Assembly: GCA_963855995.1 (NCBI GenBank)
Contig: OY979718.1
Coordinates: forward strand, 21,630,282-21,694,281
Source of the DNA: Muricea muricata
Lineage: Eukaryota > Cnidaria > Anthozoa > Malacalcyonacea > Plexauridae
Direction of reading: 5' to 3'
DNA: 64,000 nt
In this document: positions 12,101 to 21,160 of the stretch, piece after piece
Position numbering within the stretch: position 1 is the stretch's first letter
How the letters are laid out: every line of letters starts with the position of its first letter
Program-made: the position numbers and the translations under genes
The notes under the pieces: generated by a model
The model's input: the letters and a program-made list of their open reading frames with translations, nothing else
Database searches by the model: none
What the model was told of the DNA's origin: nothing

Positions 12101-15100
12101 TTATATAAAAGATGACCTCCTCGATAAAGCTATTTCATGTGCTCGGCAATATGTGAATATCTCTGACCAACAAGAGTCGATTATTTGTCAAATATGCAAG
12201 AAAATCCCTCCTCTTCAATGATGGCAAGACATGTAAAAGACGACGCTGTAACGTTAAATTTGATGTCTTTATGAGGAGCTATGACGCGGCAGAGGTCTTT
12301 CAGCCAAATAGGGTACAGGTATAGCACGGAACTTTCCAAATACGTGTGGGATTTAAAGGAAAAAGAACGCGAATTTTCAATCCAATGGTCCATCCTGAAA
12401 CGGGCAGCTTGCTATTCCGGCTGTAGAAAGAGCTGCTACCCATGCTTGAAGGATAAACACTGTTTTTTGAAGACAATGAACAATTTTTGAAGATGGAAGG
12501 CGTTTTCGAAGTGTGTCCACCAAAAAGCGATTCTTGGCGGGAAATTTTAAACGTAGAAGTGCGCAAGAGCAGTCACGCGCACAAACAATTAACGGAAATC
12601 ATCGCCGTCAAGTAGGAACAGTTAATTGAACCACAGATTAAAGATTATATTCCAGATGTCTATCTTGGTCAAATTTCTGACACAAATTTTTGACATGCTT
12701 ACGCGAGCTGACGAATTGTTGACGTATTTTGTTAGTAAGCGCAATCCACGCTATACAACGTAAACAATGACGTACTCAAAGTCACTGACCGTGAAATATA
12801 TTCTGGATAAACAAAGACAACGAAAACAATTCATGTTTTTTGAATAAAAACACGCCCGTGTACGTATTTTCAAGGTAAATCGAGGTTAGTATATTGTTAA
12901 AAAAGTTTTAATATCATGTTTATCTCACCTGGGAAGCATCGCCAACTGAGAGTTTTGTAGTTTGAGTCATTTACCTCAATGTATACAAGCCTCCATATCA
13001 CCGAAAGTTTGAATTCTACGTCGAAGCATTGAATTTTTGCCAACTTCAATATTTAGAACTAAATTTTCTCACAAAAACCTCGAGTTAAAACAAGTTATAC
13101 ATAAACATTTTTGGTTGTTTCTTTCAAACATTCGAGCTTAAACTAGTTGCGTTAGTGTGGAAAACATTTGTCAAGCCCCATCCAGAATTAATTTGGCATT
13201 AGAATTAATAATTGGTGAATATGTAAGAAGTTTTTCTTGTTTTTCGACAATGTGAACAAGTAGGGATCTGTTACGGACGTACGATCTTGGTTCAGTCATC
13301 AACGACATTCGCAGCCAATCCACTTTTACATGTCCACAAAAGTAGAAAATCATAGAAAATTGCCGATGTAAACGGATCTTTATGATATTAACAATACATG
13401 AGGAATGCACTCTAACGAATTGACACACACTCGTCCAAGAATAATCAATAAGCTAACAATTCATTCAACAAACAGACAACTCCACATGTTATTCATCTTA
13501 TTACCTCTTATTATTCTTTGAAAATTGATGTCGACATCGGCCTCGGAAAACTTTACCTGCATGCTAGGTTGCCATATGATTAGATCATGGAGTGCACCTT
13601 GCCAGTGTAACTTACTGCGATTTCTTGGGCAAAACATTGTCAAGGTGGTATATAGCGTCCAACGTCGTTCTTTTGAAGGCAAAGTGGATGACATTTATGC
13701 TACAGCAAGATACAGCAATGTCCAAGGAATTTCCATTTAATGGACGACGTTATGGGTCTTGTATTAATACTTGTAATGTATTGCAAATGGCAGCAGCTGA
13801 TGGAACAAAACACGCTCATCTGAACTGCTTTTTCTTGATCAAATGATTTGAACAGAATGCAAATACAGAATTTCAACGTATGTCAGGTCAGTCAACATAT
13901 ATACAATATATAAGAAAGCACGTTGCTGATGTGATGGATTTAAGTAGTATGAATTTTTAATATAGGTAAAGTAAATCTTGACAAAAGACAACCTGCATGT
14001 TGTTTGCAATTGCTGCAAGAGTACGAAAATATGTTTGAATAGCTTTTAATAATTCTTCTAGTACATCTGACATAACTGATAAGCAAGAAAGACCAAGAAT
14101 TTTCTTGTGTGAAGGTCTGATGTCAATTTTGTCACGTCGTGCCTTTTCTTTTGTAACACAATGATCTTTACCACATTAGGAAACATGTCACCTTTTTTTA
14201 TCCTAAGGACGGTACAAGAGGCCATTCCTCCCAACTCCCGTTCTCTCTCTTTTGTCCGTTTTAGTTTTCAGTTTTGTGTATTGCATTTTTTTTTCTCTTC
14301 ATGATGGTTTATGAATTATGACAGCAGCATCAGAGATCAGAGTTCCCAACGTAAAGCATGAATTTGTACAAGATTAATTCGTTTTGTGTAAAATTAAAAG
14401 AACCTTATCTAACTAACCTTGAAAAATACAGTTAGAATGATTGATAACGCTAGGAGGATAATTTTTACCTGGCGTAACTTGTTTTGCATATTGATGCCAT
14501 TGCTATTTTCCTCTCTTCTCGTAACCATGGCCAATATTATTGCAAGTGTTAAATTGATATTTTTGTGAGCAATAGCCAAGTGAAGCATTCTAAATGTAAG
14601 TGTAGATCCATTAGTATTTAGTAGAATCATATATTATTATACTATTGCAAATGTTGTCATTTGATTGGCTACTCGCTATTTATTCCTCAATAAACAGGCA
14701 GATATCGAGTACGAAACAATAAATAATTTTCCTGGTGTATTTTTTCTCAATTCAAAGACAATTTAAGTTCCCAGTTTGGTGTTTCGACAAAATTACACTT
14801 TGATCAAAGTCAATTGATTTGTAGTGTTTTTTAACAAAATGGCTTTGAAATTTGACCACGATTCTACTAACTCAAGCTTTCTATGCGTTGATAGTTGATC
14901 CAGGCTTCTCCCTCATCAAATATCACCGCATACATATAGAAATCTCGAGCTCGCAATCTAATTGTTAAATATAGTAAGATGAAGTGCCCCACATACACTG
15001 ACAAAACGCATGTTTACAGTAAAAAAATGCACAAAAAACATCATACCTGCAGGCCCAACTATGGGCATATGTACAGCAAAGCGTGATATACAACGATATA

Positions 15101-17351
15101 CAACCATAGTTACTAATAGAGTAGATGGTTTGGAAACTCATTAGAATAATATATATAACTCATTATTTATGTTGGTCAACGTTTATGCAAAAATATGGTT
15201 TTTCATCGTTACGTGTGTATCGTGTTTTTGCCAAATACATCAATAGGAATTCTTGAATTATCCTGTTGTTCAAGTCGCAGATAGCTAACTTGCCTAAAAC
15301 GTTGTTATTGGTTAGTTAGGTAAAAATACAATACGCACGGGAAAGACGAAGAACCAGAACAAAAACATAGATAAGGACTTAAATTGTAGTTCTAATGAGC
15401 TTCCAAACAATCTAGCTCTATTAACAATGGTACAACTGATCAGGATAATTCAAGGGCGATTCAAGCACTTTTTATAAGAGGTGTAACTATGAAAAAAGCC
15501 CAAAAACTTTTTTGTGTTTAATAATTAACATCAAGTGCACAGCAAAAAATGAACAACCTGTCCTGGCTTGACGAAAACAGCAATGAACAATGTTTTGCTG
15601 CCCACATTGTTCAATGTTGTTAACAATATTGTTCAGTATTGTTGAGCCTGAATTAGCCCGCAATCAGGTGTAACAATGTTGAACAATATTGTTGACAACA
15701 TTGAACAATGTGGGCAGCAAAACATTGTTCATTGCTGTTTTCATCAGGCCAGAACAGGTTGTTCATTTTTTGCTGTGTATAGTAGGGCCACAACTGCGCA
15801 ATTTAAAGTTTATAAACTTGGTCTTGGTAAAAGTTAGTGGTTTTAGGTGCTTTTCACATGTGTTTTTTTGTTGTTGAAATATTTGTTTTGTATACATACT
15901 GGGAAGTTCAAGCAGAAGAAGGCCGAAAAGAAAAACAATAAATTTCAGAAACTATTTATAAGGGCGAGAAAAATTCTTAGAAAAACTACAAGAGCAAGAA
16001 GAATCTTTGATGACTACAATTAGGACTTAATGGAGGTTTTTTTTTCAGTACAAGGACTTTAAAAGACATTCAAATTTTATACGAACAGGGAATACTTATT
16101 AATCAAATTTAATATTGGAAGAATATTTTTATCATATCCTTTTCAATAAAATAATTTTTACCTGCATGTACGATTGCCTGTATGCATGTAAACACATTTG
16201 GCGACGAAGAAAATTATAGTCTAACGTCAGTGTCAGTGAGTTTGTAAAAAATCTGAATGCACCTGCATTCTTGCACGCAGATTGTTTCATCTGAAATACG
16301 TTCGGTATGATAAATTATATAGGCTTTTTGTAATTATACATTTGTAACGGAAATGGAAAAATGAACTGATTGTGTGGAAATACATTTCTCAAATATTTTC
16401 TCAAGTGTTGGACAATCGTTGAGACATTACTGTAATTTATAAGCCGTTTCATTCATTCTTAATAAATATTTGTGAGGAAATATATCGATCTTGCAACTGC
16501 AGAGCGGTTCTTGAGATCAATCCATAGGTTAGATTTAACAACGATAGATGGTAACTCAGTCTCTAGTAATTCTTGCGATGTAGCTAATAAATGTTATAAC
16601 GCAACACCGCGCGGGCGAAGTGTCATTCTGTCAAGATTTCGGATAAGCGCGAATCTGCCGACCTCTTGAGTGCACACGTTATAAATGTTCACATTGTATT
16701 CCGCAGCAATTCCTGTTTCAACAAACTAAGCATGCTATGACATTGCGTTGTGTGATCTGGTGAAGATCCTATCGTTAGGTAGATTTTTTGTCCATACTTA
16801 CGTATCTCTGTCTAAATCCTCATGGAATAAACCAGGATGTTTTAATAAATGTTGATGATCCCTTTCAATTTCTGATCGTAGACTCCTGATCAGTGGTCCA
16901 CTGTCAGAACTCAAGCTTTTGATAACAACTGGCTCTTGTCTTTCTTGAAATGCAGTAACTATAGCCTGCTTTGTGTCTTTCTCTGGCTCACTTTGATGCT
17001 GCAATAATTCGGAACTTGCACCTGCAGTGCCTAATCCAGGAGAGGTTACAATTTGTTTCAAATCGCCTTGATTTTTTTCAGTTTTTGTAGTAGTTTCTTT
17101 CGGTTGTAACGCAAGAGATTGCACGACGTTAGCTGCTTCGAGACCGTAGTTTCTTTTCTTCTCACCAATACCACTCTTCTCGTTGCTCAGTTGGTGCACT
17201 GCCCGTCTTTTTCTCGGAGGATGGCCAGATTTAGTAACTGCTTGGTCTTTATCATACTCTGATCGTGAACCACGAATTGTTTCACACTTACCTGTTTGTT
17301 TGAGCTTTGATTTTTCTAGCTCAATGTTCGGTTCAGCACTCCTCGATTCAC
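5892..17351 (-). CDS. Gene A: BCL3/IkappaB-like ankyrin-repeat protein (gene span of sure exons)
   Basis: Five exons with GT-AG borders join in one frame: 17351-16802, 14589-14469, 6978-6768, 6450-6362 and 6131-5892. The first gives a Ser/Lys-rich N-terminal region with a basic patch, PPRKRRAVHQ, a likely nuclear signal. The others encode ankyrin repeats in the NF-kappaB-inhibitor pattern: MLHLAIAHKN, SPLHLAVLTCQP, DRNGQTPLHLAC, NFEGLAPIHLAS, KSGRTALHHAVE, GNTPLHTASGR. The words LHTASGR and KSGRTALHHA resemble BCL3 more than IkappaB-alpha, which lacks this last repeat. Family members bind Rel/NF-kappaB dimers in cytoplasm or nucleus; the basic patch and missing DSGxxS degron favour a nuclear, BCL3-type role (inference). 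The 3' and 5' ends are uncertain; see the candidate exons at 18878-18899 and 4040-4189. The 7.5-kb intron 14468-6979 is full of transposons. Confidence 0.82.
6362..6450 (-). CDS. Gene A exon: ankyrin repeat 5
   Basis: 89 bases, too short for an ORF scan. Acceptor gttcag before 6450, donor GTAAGAG at 6361. With the G left by the previous exon it reads GLAPIHLASLTGSREVIEHL and ends ADIDKR, flowing in phase into DEKSGR of the next exon. Confidence 0.85.
6768..6978 (-). CDS. Gene A exon: ankyrin repeats 2 to 4
   Basis: Acceptor ttctctttcag before 6978, donor GTATAC at 6767. It starts SPLHLAVLTCQPVVVAFL, includes DRNGQTPLHLACKNADVED and ends NFE plus one base of a Gly codon (phase 1). This intron has no counterpart in gene B, where NYNGLTALH is in one exon. 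Confidence 0.88.
6979..7131. other. Intron of gene A with CT/AT microsatellite
   Basis: A short CTCTCTCT-ATATATAT run (about 7005 to 7028) lies just upstream of the exon's polypyrimidine tract. Confidence 0.6.
7132..7980 (-). mobile_element. Penelope-like element 3' end with an inverted terminal copy
   Basis: The minus strand from about 7645 to 7331 translates as the C-terminal GIY-YIG endonuclease of a Penelope-like retroelement: RTVIYAIICPKCESFYLG, then (after one in-frame stop) TENLRNRVTVHKEQIKHEKYRP and LHVSEHLNLC, then an F-K-I-C-P-I-Y tail ending in a natural stop at 7333-7331. The pattern I-Y-x-I-x-C...Y-L-G and R-x-x-x-H is diagnostic. Bases 7132-7437 return as an inverted copy at 7692-7980, which re-encodes the FKIFPIYNCYNNTRLS tail on the plus strand. 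Penelope-like elements are known for such partial or inverted terminal repeats. One stop interrupts the domain, so it is dead. Confidence 0.75.
7981..8590. repeat. Palindromic MITE-like repeats with CCGAAGGCGAG motif
   Basis: Around 7987-8045 and 8476-8571 the words CGCCGAAGGC, ACCGAAGGCGAGGTGATT, and TCACCGAG recur in mirrored order, so each block folds on itself (for example GAGGTGATTACA against TGTAATCACCGAG). They look like two related short non-autonomous elements. Confidence 0.55.
8290..8430. repeat. Direct repeat, copy 1 (second at 10262-10410)
   Basis: About 140 bp, including TTGGCGGCCATTTTGAA and AATAATGCCTCAGATTTACT, recurs in the same orientation at 10262-10410. The two copies bracket the 8765-10112 foldback. 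Confidence 0.75.
8765..10112. mobile_element. Large foldback element, 1.35-kb near-palindrome
   Basis: The outer arms 8765-8880 and 10005-10112 are inverted copies (AGGTCTGTGGCGTAGCGGTA against CTACGCTACGCCACAGACCT). Next come arms 8890-9005 and 9572-9690 (TACAATTTTACGATCTATCA mirrored). The core 9145-9565 is an almost perfect palindrome about 210 bp per arm, centred near 9355-9375. Two further short hairpin inserts break symmetry at 9006-9140 and 9697-10000. No coding capacity; the open frames are mirror artefacts. Confidence 0.85.
9697..9890. mobile_element. MITE nested in the right arm of the foldback
   Basis: AAGAAATATAAAACATTTTC at the left is mirrored by an inverted copy at the right (ATGTTTTATATTTCTT), with inner GTTGATATACAGTTATATCA also mirrored. 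The left arm of the foldback lacks this block, showing later insertion. Confidence 0.7.
10262..10410. repeat. Direct repeat, copy 2 (first at 8290-8430)
   Basis: Same orientation and shared words as copy 1, with small indels. Confidence 0.75.
10454..11254. mobile_element. Non-autonomous hAT-like element, 801 bp, 8-bp TSD
   Basis: Perfect 32-bp terminal inverted repeats begin CATAGAGATTATAAAAGAAT. The 8-bp target duplication CCTGATAT is present at 10446-10453 and 11255-11262. Interior shows no transposase. The 8-bp TSD suggests hAT; the family is inferred from this alone. Confidence 0.88.
11684..11886. mobile_element. hAT-like MITE, 203 bp, 8-bp TSD
   Basis: Ends CAGTGGCAGATCCAG and CTAGATCCGCCACTG are imperfect inverted copies that continue for about 44 bp. 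TSD TCACCCGT at 11676-11683 and 11887-11894. The CAGTGGCGG-type start with an 8-bp TSD is typical of hAT elements. Confidence 0.9.
12120..12560 (+). pseudogene. Decayed Penelope-like fragment (RT bit joined to GIY-YIG bit)
   Basis: The plus strand reads KTCKRRRCNVKFDVFMRSYDAAEV, which resembles the FDVTMGSYDGAEV stretch of Penelope-type RT genes. About 50 bases further, in another frame, it reads STELSKYVWDLKEKEREFSI and IQWSILKRAACYS, the end of a GIY-YIG region (T-E-L-S-K-x-x-W-x-L-K) of the same element class. The RT word being next to the endonuclease word implies a large internal deletion. Recognition is from memory of the motifs; a protein search would settle it. Confidence 0.5.
12561..14468. 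other. Intron of gene A, no feature recognised
   Basis: Several open frames of 70 to 88 codons (for example 13171-13428 minus, 13461-13694 minus, 13525-13740 plus) overlap on both strands with no known motif. One or more may be remnants of a transposon; none shows splice borders or a domain. Confidence 0.35.
14469..14589 (-). CDS. Gene A exon: ankyrin repeat 1
   Basis: Acceptor cttacatttag before 14589, donor GTAAAAAT at 14468. It completes the Thr codon of the D-R-D-T end of the previous exon, then reads MLHLAIAHKNINLTLAIIL and ends MQNKLRQ in phase 0, exactly the layout of the gene B exon 44690-44798 (PLHIAIVHEN...NNLSQ). Upstream ATGs in the intron are not used. Confidence 0.85.
14590..15537. 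other. Intron of gene A, no feature recognised
   Basis: AT-rich single-copy-looking sequence. Confidence 0.4.
15538..15777. mobile_element. Palindromic MITE, 240 bp
   Basis: CACAGCAAAAAATGAACAAC and its inverted copy GTTGTTCATTTTTTGCTGTG form the ends. Arms about 95 bp run inward through CAATGTTTTGCTGCCCACAT and its mirror to repeated TTGTTCAA words around a short loop near 15650. Confidence 0.85.
15778..16801. other. Intron of gene A, no feature recognised
   Basis: AT-rich. A GC-rich CACCGCGCGGGCG patch near 16605-16617 stands out but has no partner in view. Confidence 0.4.
16802..17351 (-). CDS. Gene A exon: N-terminal region with basic patch
   Basis: Acceptor gggttttttcag ends just before 17351; donor GTAAGT at 16801 is a full consensus. 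The exon starts GESRSAEPNIELEKS (first Gly split) and ends HPGLFHEDLDRD plus two bases of Thr. The open frame extends further upstream to 17472, but that part (LRSPLIFLLYQSC) lies before the acceptor and looks intronic. The basic PPRKRRAVHQ lies about 45 residues in. No DSGxxS phosphodegron typical of IkappaB-alpha is seen; SSDSGPL near the end is only partial. Confidence 0.75.
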
Positions 17352-17814
17352 CTGAAAAAACCCCACAATAGAATGAAGTACAAGACTGATAAAGCAAGAA
17401 AATGAGTGGACTTCGAAGGCCGAGCTTTCGTACTATGTTGGCTGTAAGACTGTTTAATGTACTTTTAGGCAAGAATTATTAGTCTGAGACTGTACGTGAA
17501 CGTTACTTGAACGCCTGGCCTAAATTTAAGTCTCATGATCTCATCAGCTTAGGAATGACATATTTAATATGCTAATGTAGTGAAAATATACGAATTAACG
17601 TATGGTCATATCATATCATATATGTTATGGTCTCAAGCGTTTAAATACCACATTACATTGTATACAGACTCTGCAATCTTATTTCTCATTTTTTCCAACT
17701 TATTTTATGACTGGAAAGAGTGTTATTTATTTTCTTCAGCTTGGACAAAGATTATGGCAGGGATTTTATGATTTTTTTATCATTTATTTACAATTGCATA
17801 TGCATTCTATTCAT

Positions 17815-18078
17815 GCCAGGGCAGGGACCGCGGAGCGGGGTGGCTGGCTGGGCTAAAGCCCCACCAATAATTTTTGTTCAATGCATGTGCTTGCATTAAA
17901 AATATAAGAATCGAGGCAAAAACTATATGCCACTTCATGGTGATTGTTGAAATTAGAAGTGTTTCCAGGCATCTCAGGGCTCTTGATTTCAAAAGTTTCC
18001 CCTCTAGATATCTCGCACCTTCGATGCTCGATTAGCCCCAACAATAAAAAACCGCTTCGCGGTCCCTGCTGGGGCAGC
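17815..18078. mobile_element. MITE-like element with GC-rich ends
   Basis: GGCAGGGACCGCGGAGCGG near 17820 is mirrored by CCGCTTCGCGGTCCCTGC near 18052-18069, and GGGCTAAAGCCCC near the left by TTAGCCCCAAC on the right. GC content is much above the flanks. Confidence 0.6.
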
Positions 18079-19631
18079 GGATGAAACCCAACACTGCCAT
18101 AACAATGATGAGCCTTTGCCTCCGTCTGCTGTGTGAATGTAGCTATTGTACTTATTCAACAGCAATATTTCACTTTGAAGCCGGTATGTTTAGCTTAAAA
18201 CTTAATAGCACTCTCACACAGATTCTAAGTACGTATTTGAATTCATTCTTTCTTTGTGCAGATGAAGAATCCTTCCGTTCGGTTGTTTGACGAATCATTC
18301 GATTTCTTTGGTATTGAACGAGAGACTTAGACAATCCCTTATTATGTTTTAACTAATCGGGAATAGAACAGTCGTTAGTCCATTTGTGATGTCGATATTT
18401 ACGATATTGATTATTGGTTTAATATTATGTGTATAATGAAAAGCGTTGGAAGTTGGCGCCGAAATTGCTGTACTAGCTTTAGGTTTATTTCCGCGCTATT
18501 ATTTATAACTAAATGCATTGACTACTGAATGATGCGCAAGATATAAAATCTTATAAAATAGCGAGCAAAAGCTTAATAGTATAACCTGATATTGTAGCAG
18601 ATGTAGAAATAAACAAAGGCGTTCACTTGACATGGCGCCATTTAAGCGAATAATTTATGATAAGCGAGTTTCAGAGACGTTTATGTACAAGCTCGAATCA
18701 GCTTGCTTGAAATAATCCTTGTTCATTTCGTAGAAACGTTTCCATATTGTTTCAAACCTAAAATGTTCAATTTCGCATTCCTGTTTTGTCTTGTTCCGTT
18801 CGCGATAGAGCAGTTGTTAATACGGAATAACATTAAAATTTAATCACCTACATGGGCTAACTGCATCAATTCTATACCTACCTGACATTCTGTCGCCATC
18901 TTTGCCGTGTTACTAGATGGTTTTCTTCATATTTAACGTTAAGAAGAATACTGTCATTGCTAGCGAAATAAAATGATGGACAAAAAACCGATAAACGTTC
19001 ATTGCGTTGTATGTTCTTGTGGTACTTAGTTTAAAGGGAAATTCCCTTCTTGAAGGGCAAAACCACAGGTGCCCAATCCCTGCAACGTAACGGCGGCTGA
19101 ATAGCGTAATAGAGAAACGAACAAATTTATGTAATTTGCATTAAATATTATTATTAACATGTATTATTTAGAACTTTTGTGGCGCTTTGTTCGATTTCGA
19201 GTGGTTTTCGGCACTGACTTTTAAAAGGCTTATATGGTACTGGACTACTGGTATAAATAAAACAAGGCAGGCAACTCAACCGACAAGTCCCCGTATTTAA
19301 ACGCAAATATCTCGACCTAAACACGGTCCCTGCCAAAACAAATGCAATCACATAAAACCGGTCCACTCATTTAGTTGGTCTTGTGTTTTGAATAGCAGTA
19401 CAGTCAACTGAAGTATTGAAAACGCTAACCTATGAGGCACAGTTCTACTAAAAACACAGGCAGCGCTAACATCCCGACGAAGGACCTTCGCTAGAAACGT
19501 CGAATTCTGTTTATATCGTTTTAGATAGTGAAAAATCCTATGCTTTTTTGTACGTTTGAGTGAACTTGTGAGTGGCAAGTTAGTTCGAGTCAAGGTTGGA
19601 GTAAACTGACCCACTTATATTTTTTGGGTCA
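18079..19631. other. 5' flank of gene A, contains its candidate first exon
   Basis: Apart from the short candidate exon at 18878-18899 no gene or repeat was recognised. Confidence 0.4.
18878..18899 (-). CDS. Candidate first coding exon of gene A
   Basis: AAGATGGCG, a good animal start context, opens MATECQV plus one base. The donor at 18877 (G then GTATAG) leaves phase 1, as needed by the exon at 17351. A stronger-looking donor four bases earlier (CAG then GTAGGT) would leave phase 0 and break the frame. The link is inferred from phase only. Confidence 0.3.
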
Positions 19632-20179
19632 ATGGACCATTCCCCTATTAGAAAAACTTTTGAATTCTGAAAATCAATTAGCACAGCTGGAAAATTTGTC
19701 AAGTTTGGTTGCAAAATAGTGTAAAACGTGGCAAAATATACCCATGTAAAGTGTGCGAATTTTGTATACTTTTGTATTACGCACGGAAAAGCGTTACTAC
19801 TATGTGGAACGCTTTTTTCCGCAGTATATAAAATTCGCACACTTTACATTACTATATTTTCGACATTTTCAGTTCAATATTTTACAACCAAACTTCATGA
19901 TTTCACTGAATTTAGGAAGCTCTTTCCAATTGTGCTAAAATTGTTTTCAAATTTAAAAGTTTATCTAAAGGCCCATCTACACGATACGATTTGTCGCACA
20001 CAATTCTTGCTCTGGCGTATGGAAACAAGCGCTGATGCCAGATTTTTACTCGTTCGCTGATGGCGAAATTTGAAATCTGACGTTTTTTATGCGTGTTTAC
20101 TCCATCACATATACCAGAGTAAGAATCGTATGCAACAAATCGTGTCGTGTAGATAGGCCTTAATTGGGGAATGGTCCAT
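19632..20179. mobile_element. MITE-like inverted-repeat element, with nested insert
   Basis: ATGGACCATTCCCC at the left and GGGGAATGGTCCAT at the right are inverted ends. The middle (19750-19853) is a hairpin with AATGTAAAGTGTGCGAATTT-type arms. The right arm is split by the Harbinger-like MITE at 19969-20160. Confidence 0.75.
19969..20160. mobile_element. Harbinger-like MITE, 192 bp, TAA TSD
   Basis: TIRs AGGCCCATCTACACGATACG and its near mirror CGTGTCGTGTAGATAGGCCT. Flanked by TAA at 19966-19968 and 20161-20163, the 3-bp TWA duplication used by PIF/Harbinger elements. Confidence 0.82.
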
Positions 20180-20205
20180 TCAGGAATTAATAAATATATT
20201 GCGGA

Positions 20206-20442
20206 TTGACGCAAAACGCTTTTAAACCTTGTCGGTCGTCTACAATCTACAATGCGGATAACATAAAAAGTGCTAAGTACGAAATAAAATATGGAAGCAC
20301 TGCAACTAAAGATTTGAAGAAAACAATGAAAAAATTAAAATTAGAAAACGGAAATGTTTTAGAGATCAAGTTTGTCGCCAAGAAACTACGCATTCTTTTG
20401 AATAAATTATCTACCGATGCCGGCAGAGCTAGTCAGTGCTAA
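20206..20442 (+). CDS. Small open frame, unrecognised
   Basis: A 78-codon frame with Lys-rich middle (KDLKKTMKKLKLENGNVLEI). It directly follows the nested MITE, and no splice site or partner exon was found. It may be part of the LINE remnant downstream or chance. Confidence 0.15.
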   Translation: MTQNAFKPCRSSTIYNADNIKSAKYEIKYGSTATKDLKKTMKKLKLENGNVLEIKFVAKKLRILLNKLSTDAGRASQC

Positions 20443-20529
20443 ACACTTTTTTGACTCAGGGAATGAATATCCTTAAGTTTTAAATGTTAATTATTGTCCT
20501 TATGACTGTATATAATGTATACAACTGAA

Positions 20530-21136
20530 CTACGATTTGTTTGGACAGTGGTCGTATTAACGGAGTTTCACTGTACATAAATAACACTCTTCCGACTCGC
20601 GAAAAGCTCTCGAAATGGGCGCAATATCCTTCACATCTGAATATTTATTTTGCTTGGAACCTGAATCACCTCTTCATGTCGTCGCTGGATGTAAAACCCT
20701 TTTACGTGAAGGGCGTTTTACCATCGTTCTATGGTCTTATATGATGCATGTGATTCTGTCATATCCTGCATCACCAATTCAATCTGTAGCATATTCCCAC
20801 CTCTTACCTCTACGTCGTAAAATTTATAAATGTCTATTAGCTCCCTAGGAATTTTCGGTCAATCATCATTAGGTTCATTGAAATGCTAAAGGATTTGAAG
20901 TTTGATCAAACTGTAGAAAATACTTTTTTAGGAAAGTAATGAATATTGGTATCAGGTCCTCTTATTACATATTCTGTATGTGGAACAAAGAATGGAACAA
21001 TCCACAACTAATATCTTACTAACAACTTTAAAACCATTTTAAGCCATTGACCAACTACCTTTTACAGAGAGTTTATCCTGTAGTTTAGAATTAGTGTGAA
21101 AATGAATAAAGTTTCCATTATTATTATTATTATTAA
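20530..21136 (+). pseudogene. LINE 3' tail fragment
   Basis: Reading frames give NTLPTREKLSKWAQ, then in another frame FCLEPESPLHVVAGCKTLL and EGRFTIVLWS: the cysteine-histidine C-terminal motif (C-L-x-x-E-x-x-x-H-V-V-x-G-C) of non-LTR retrotransposon polyproteins. It ends in a TTA/ATT trinucleotide run (21115-21135), the usual 3' tail of such LINEs. 5' truncated, frameshifted. Confidence 0.7.
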
Positions 21137-21160
21137 AGTGCGATACTAAATTATTATTAA

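Noticed and set aside
17352-17472. Upstream part of the 224-codon frame as the start of gene A
   Set aside because: A polypyrimidine tract and AG at 17352 separate it, and its hydrophobic translation is unlike the exon. The in-frame start there is probably chance.
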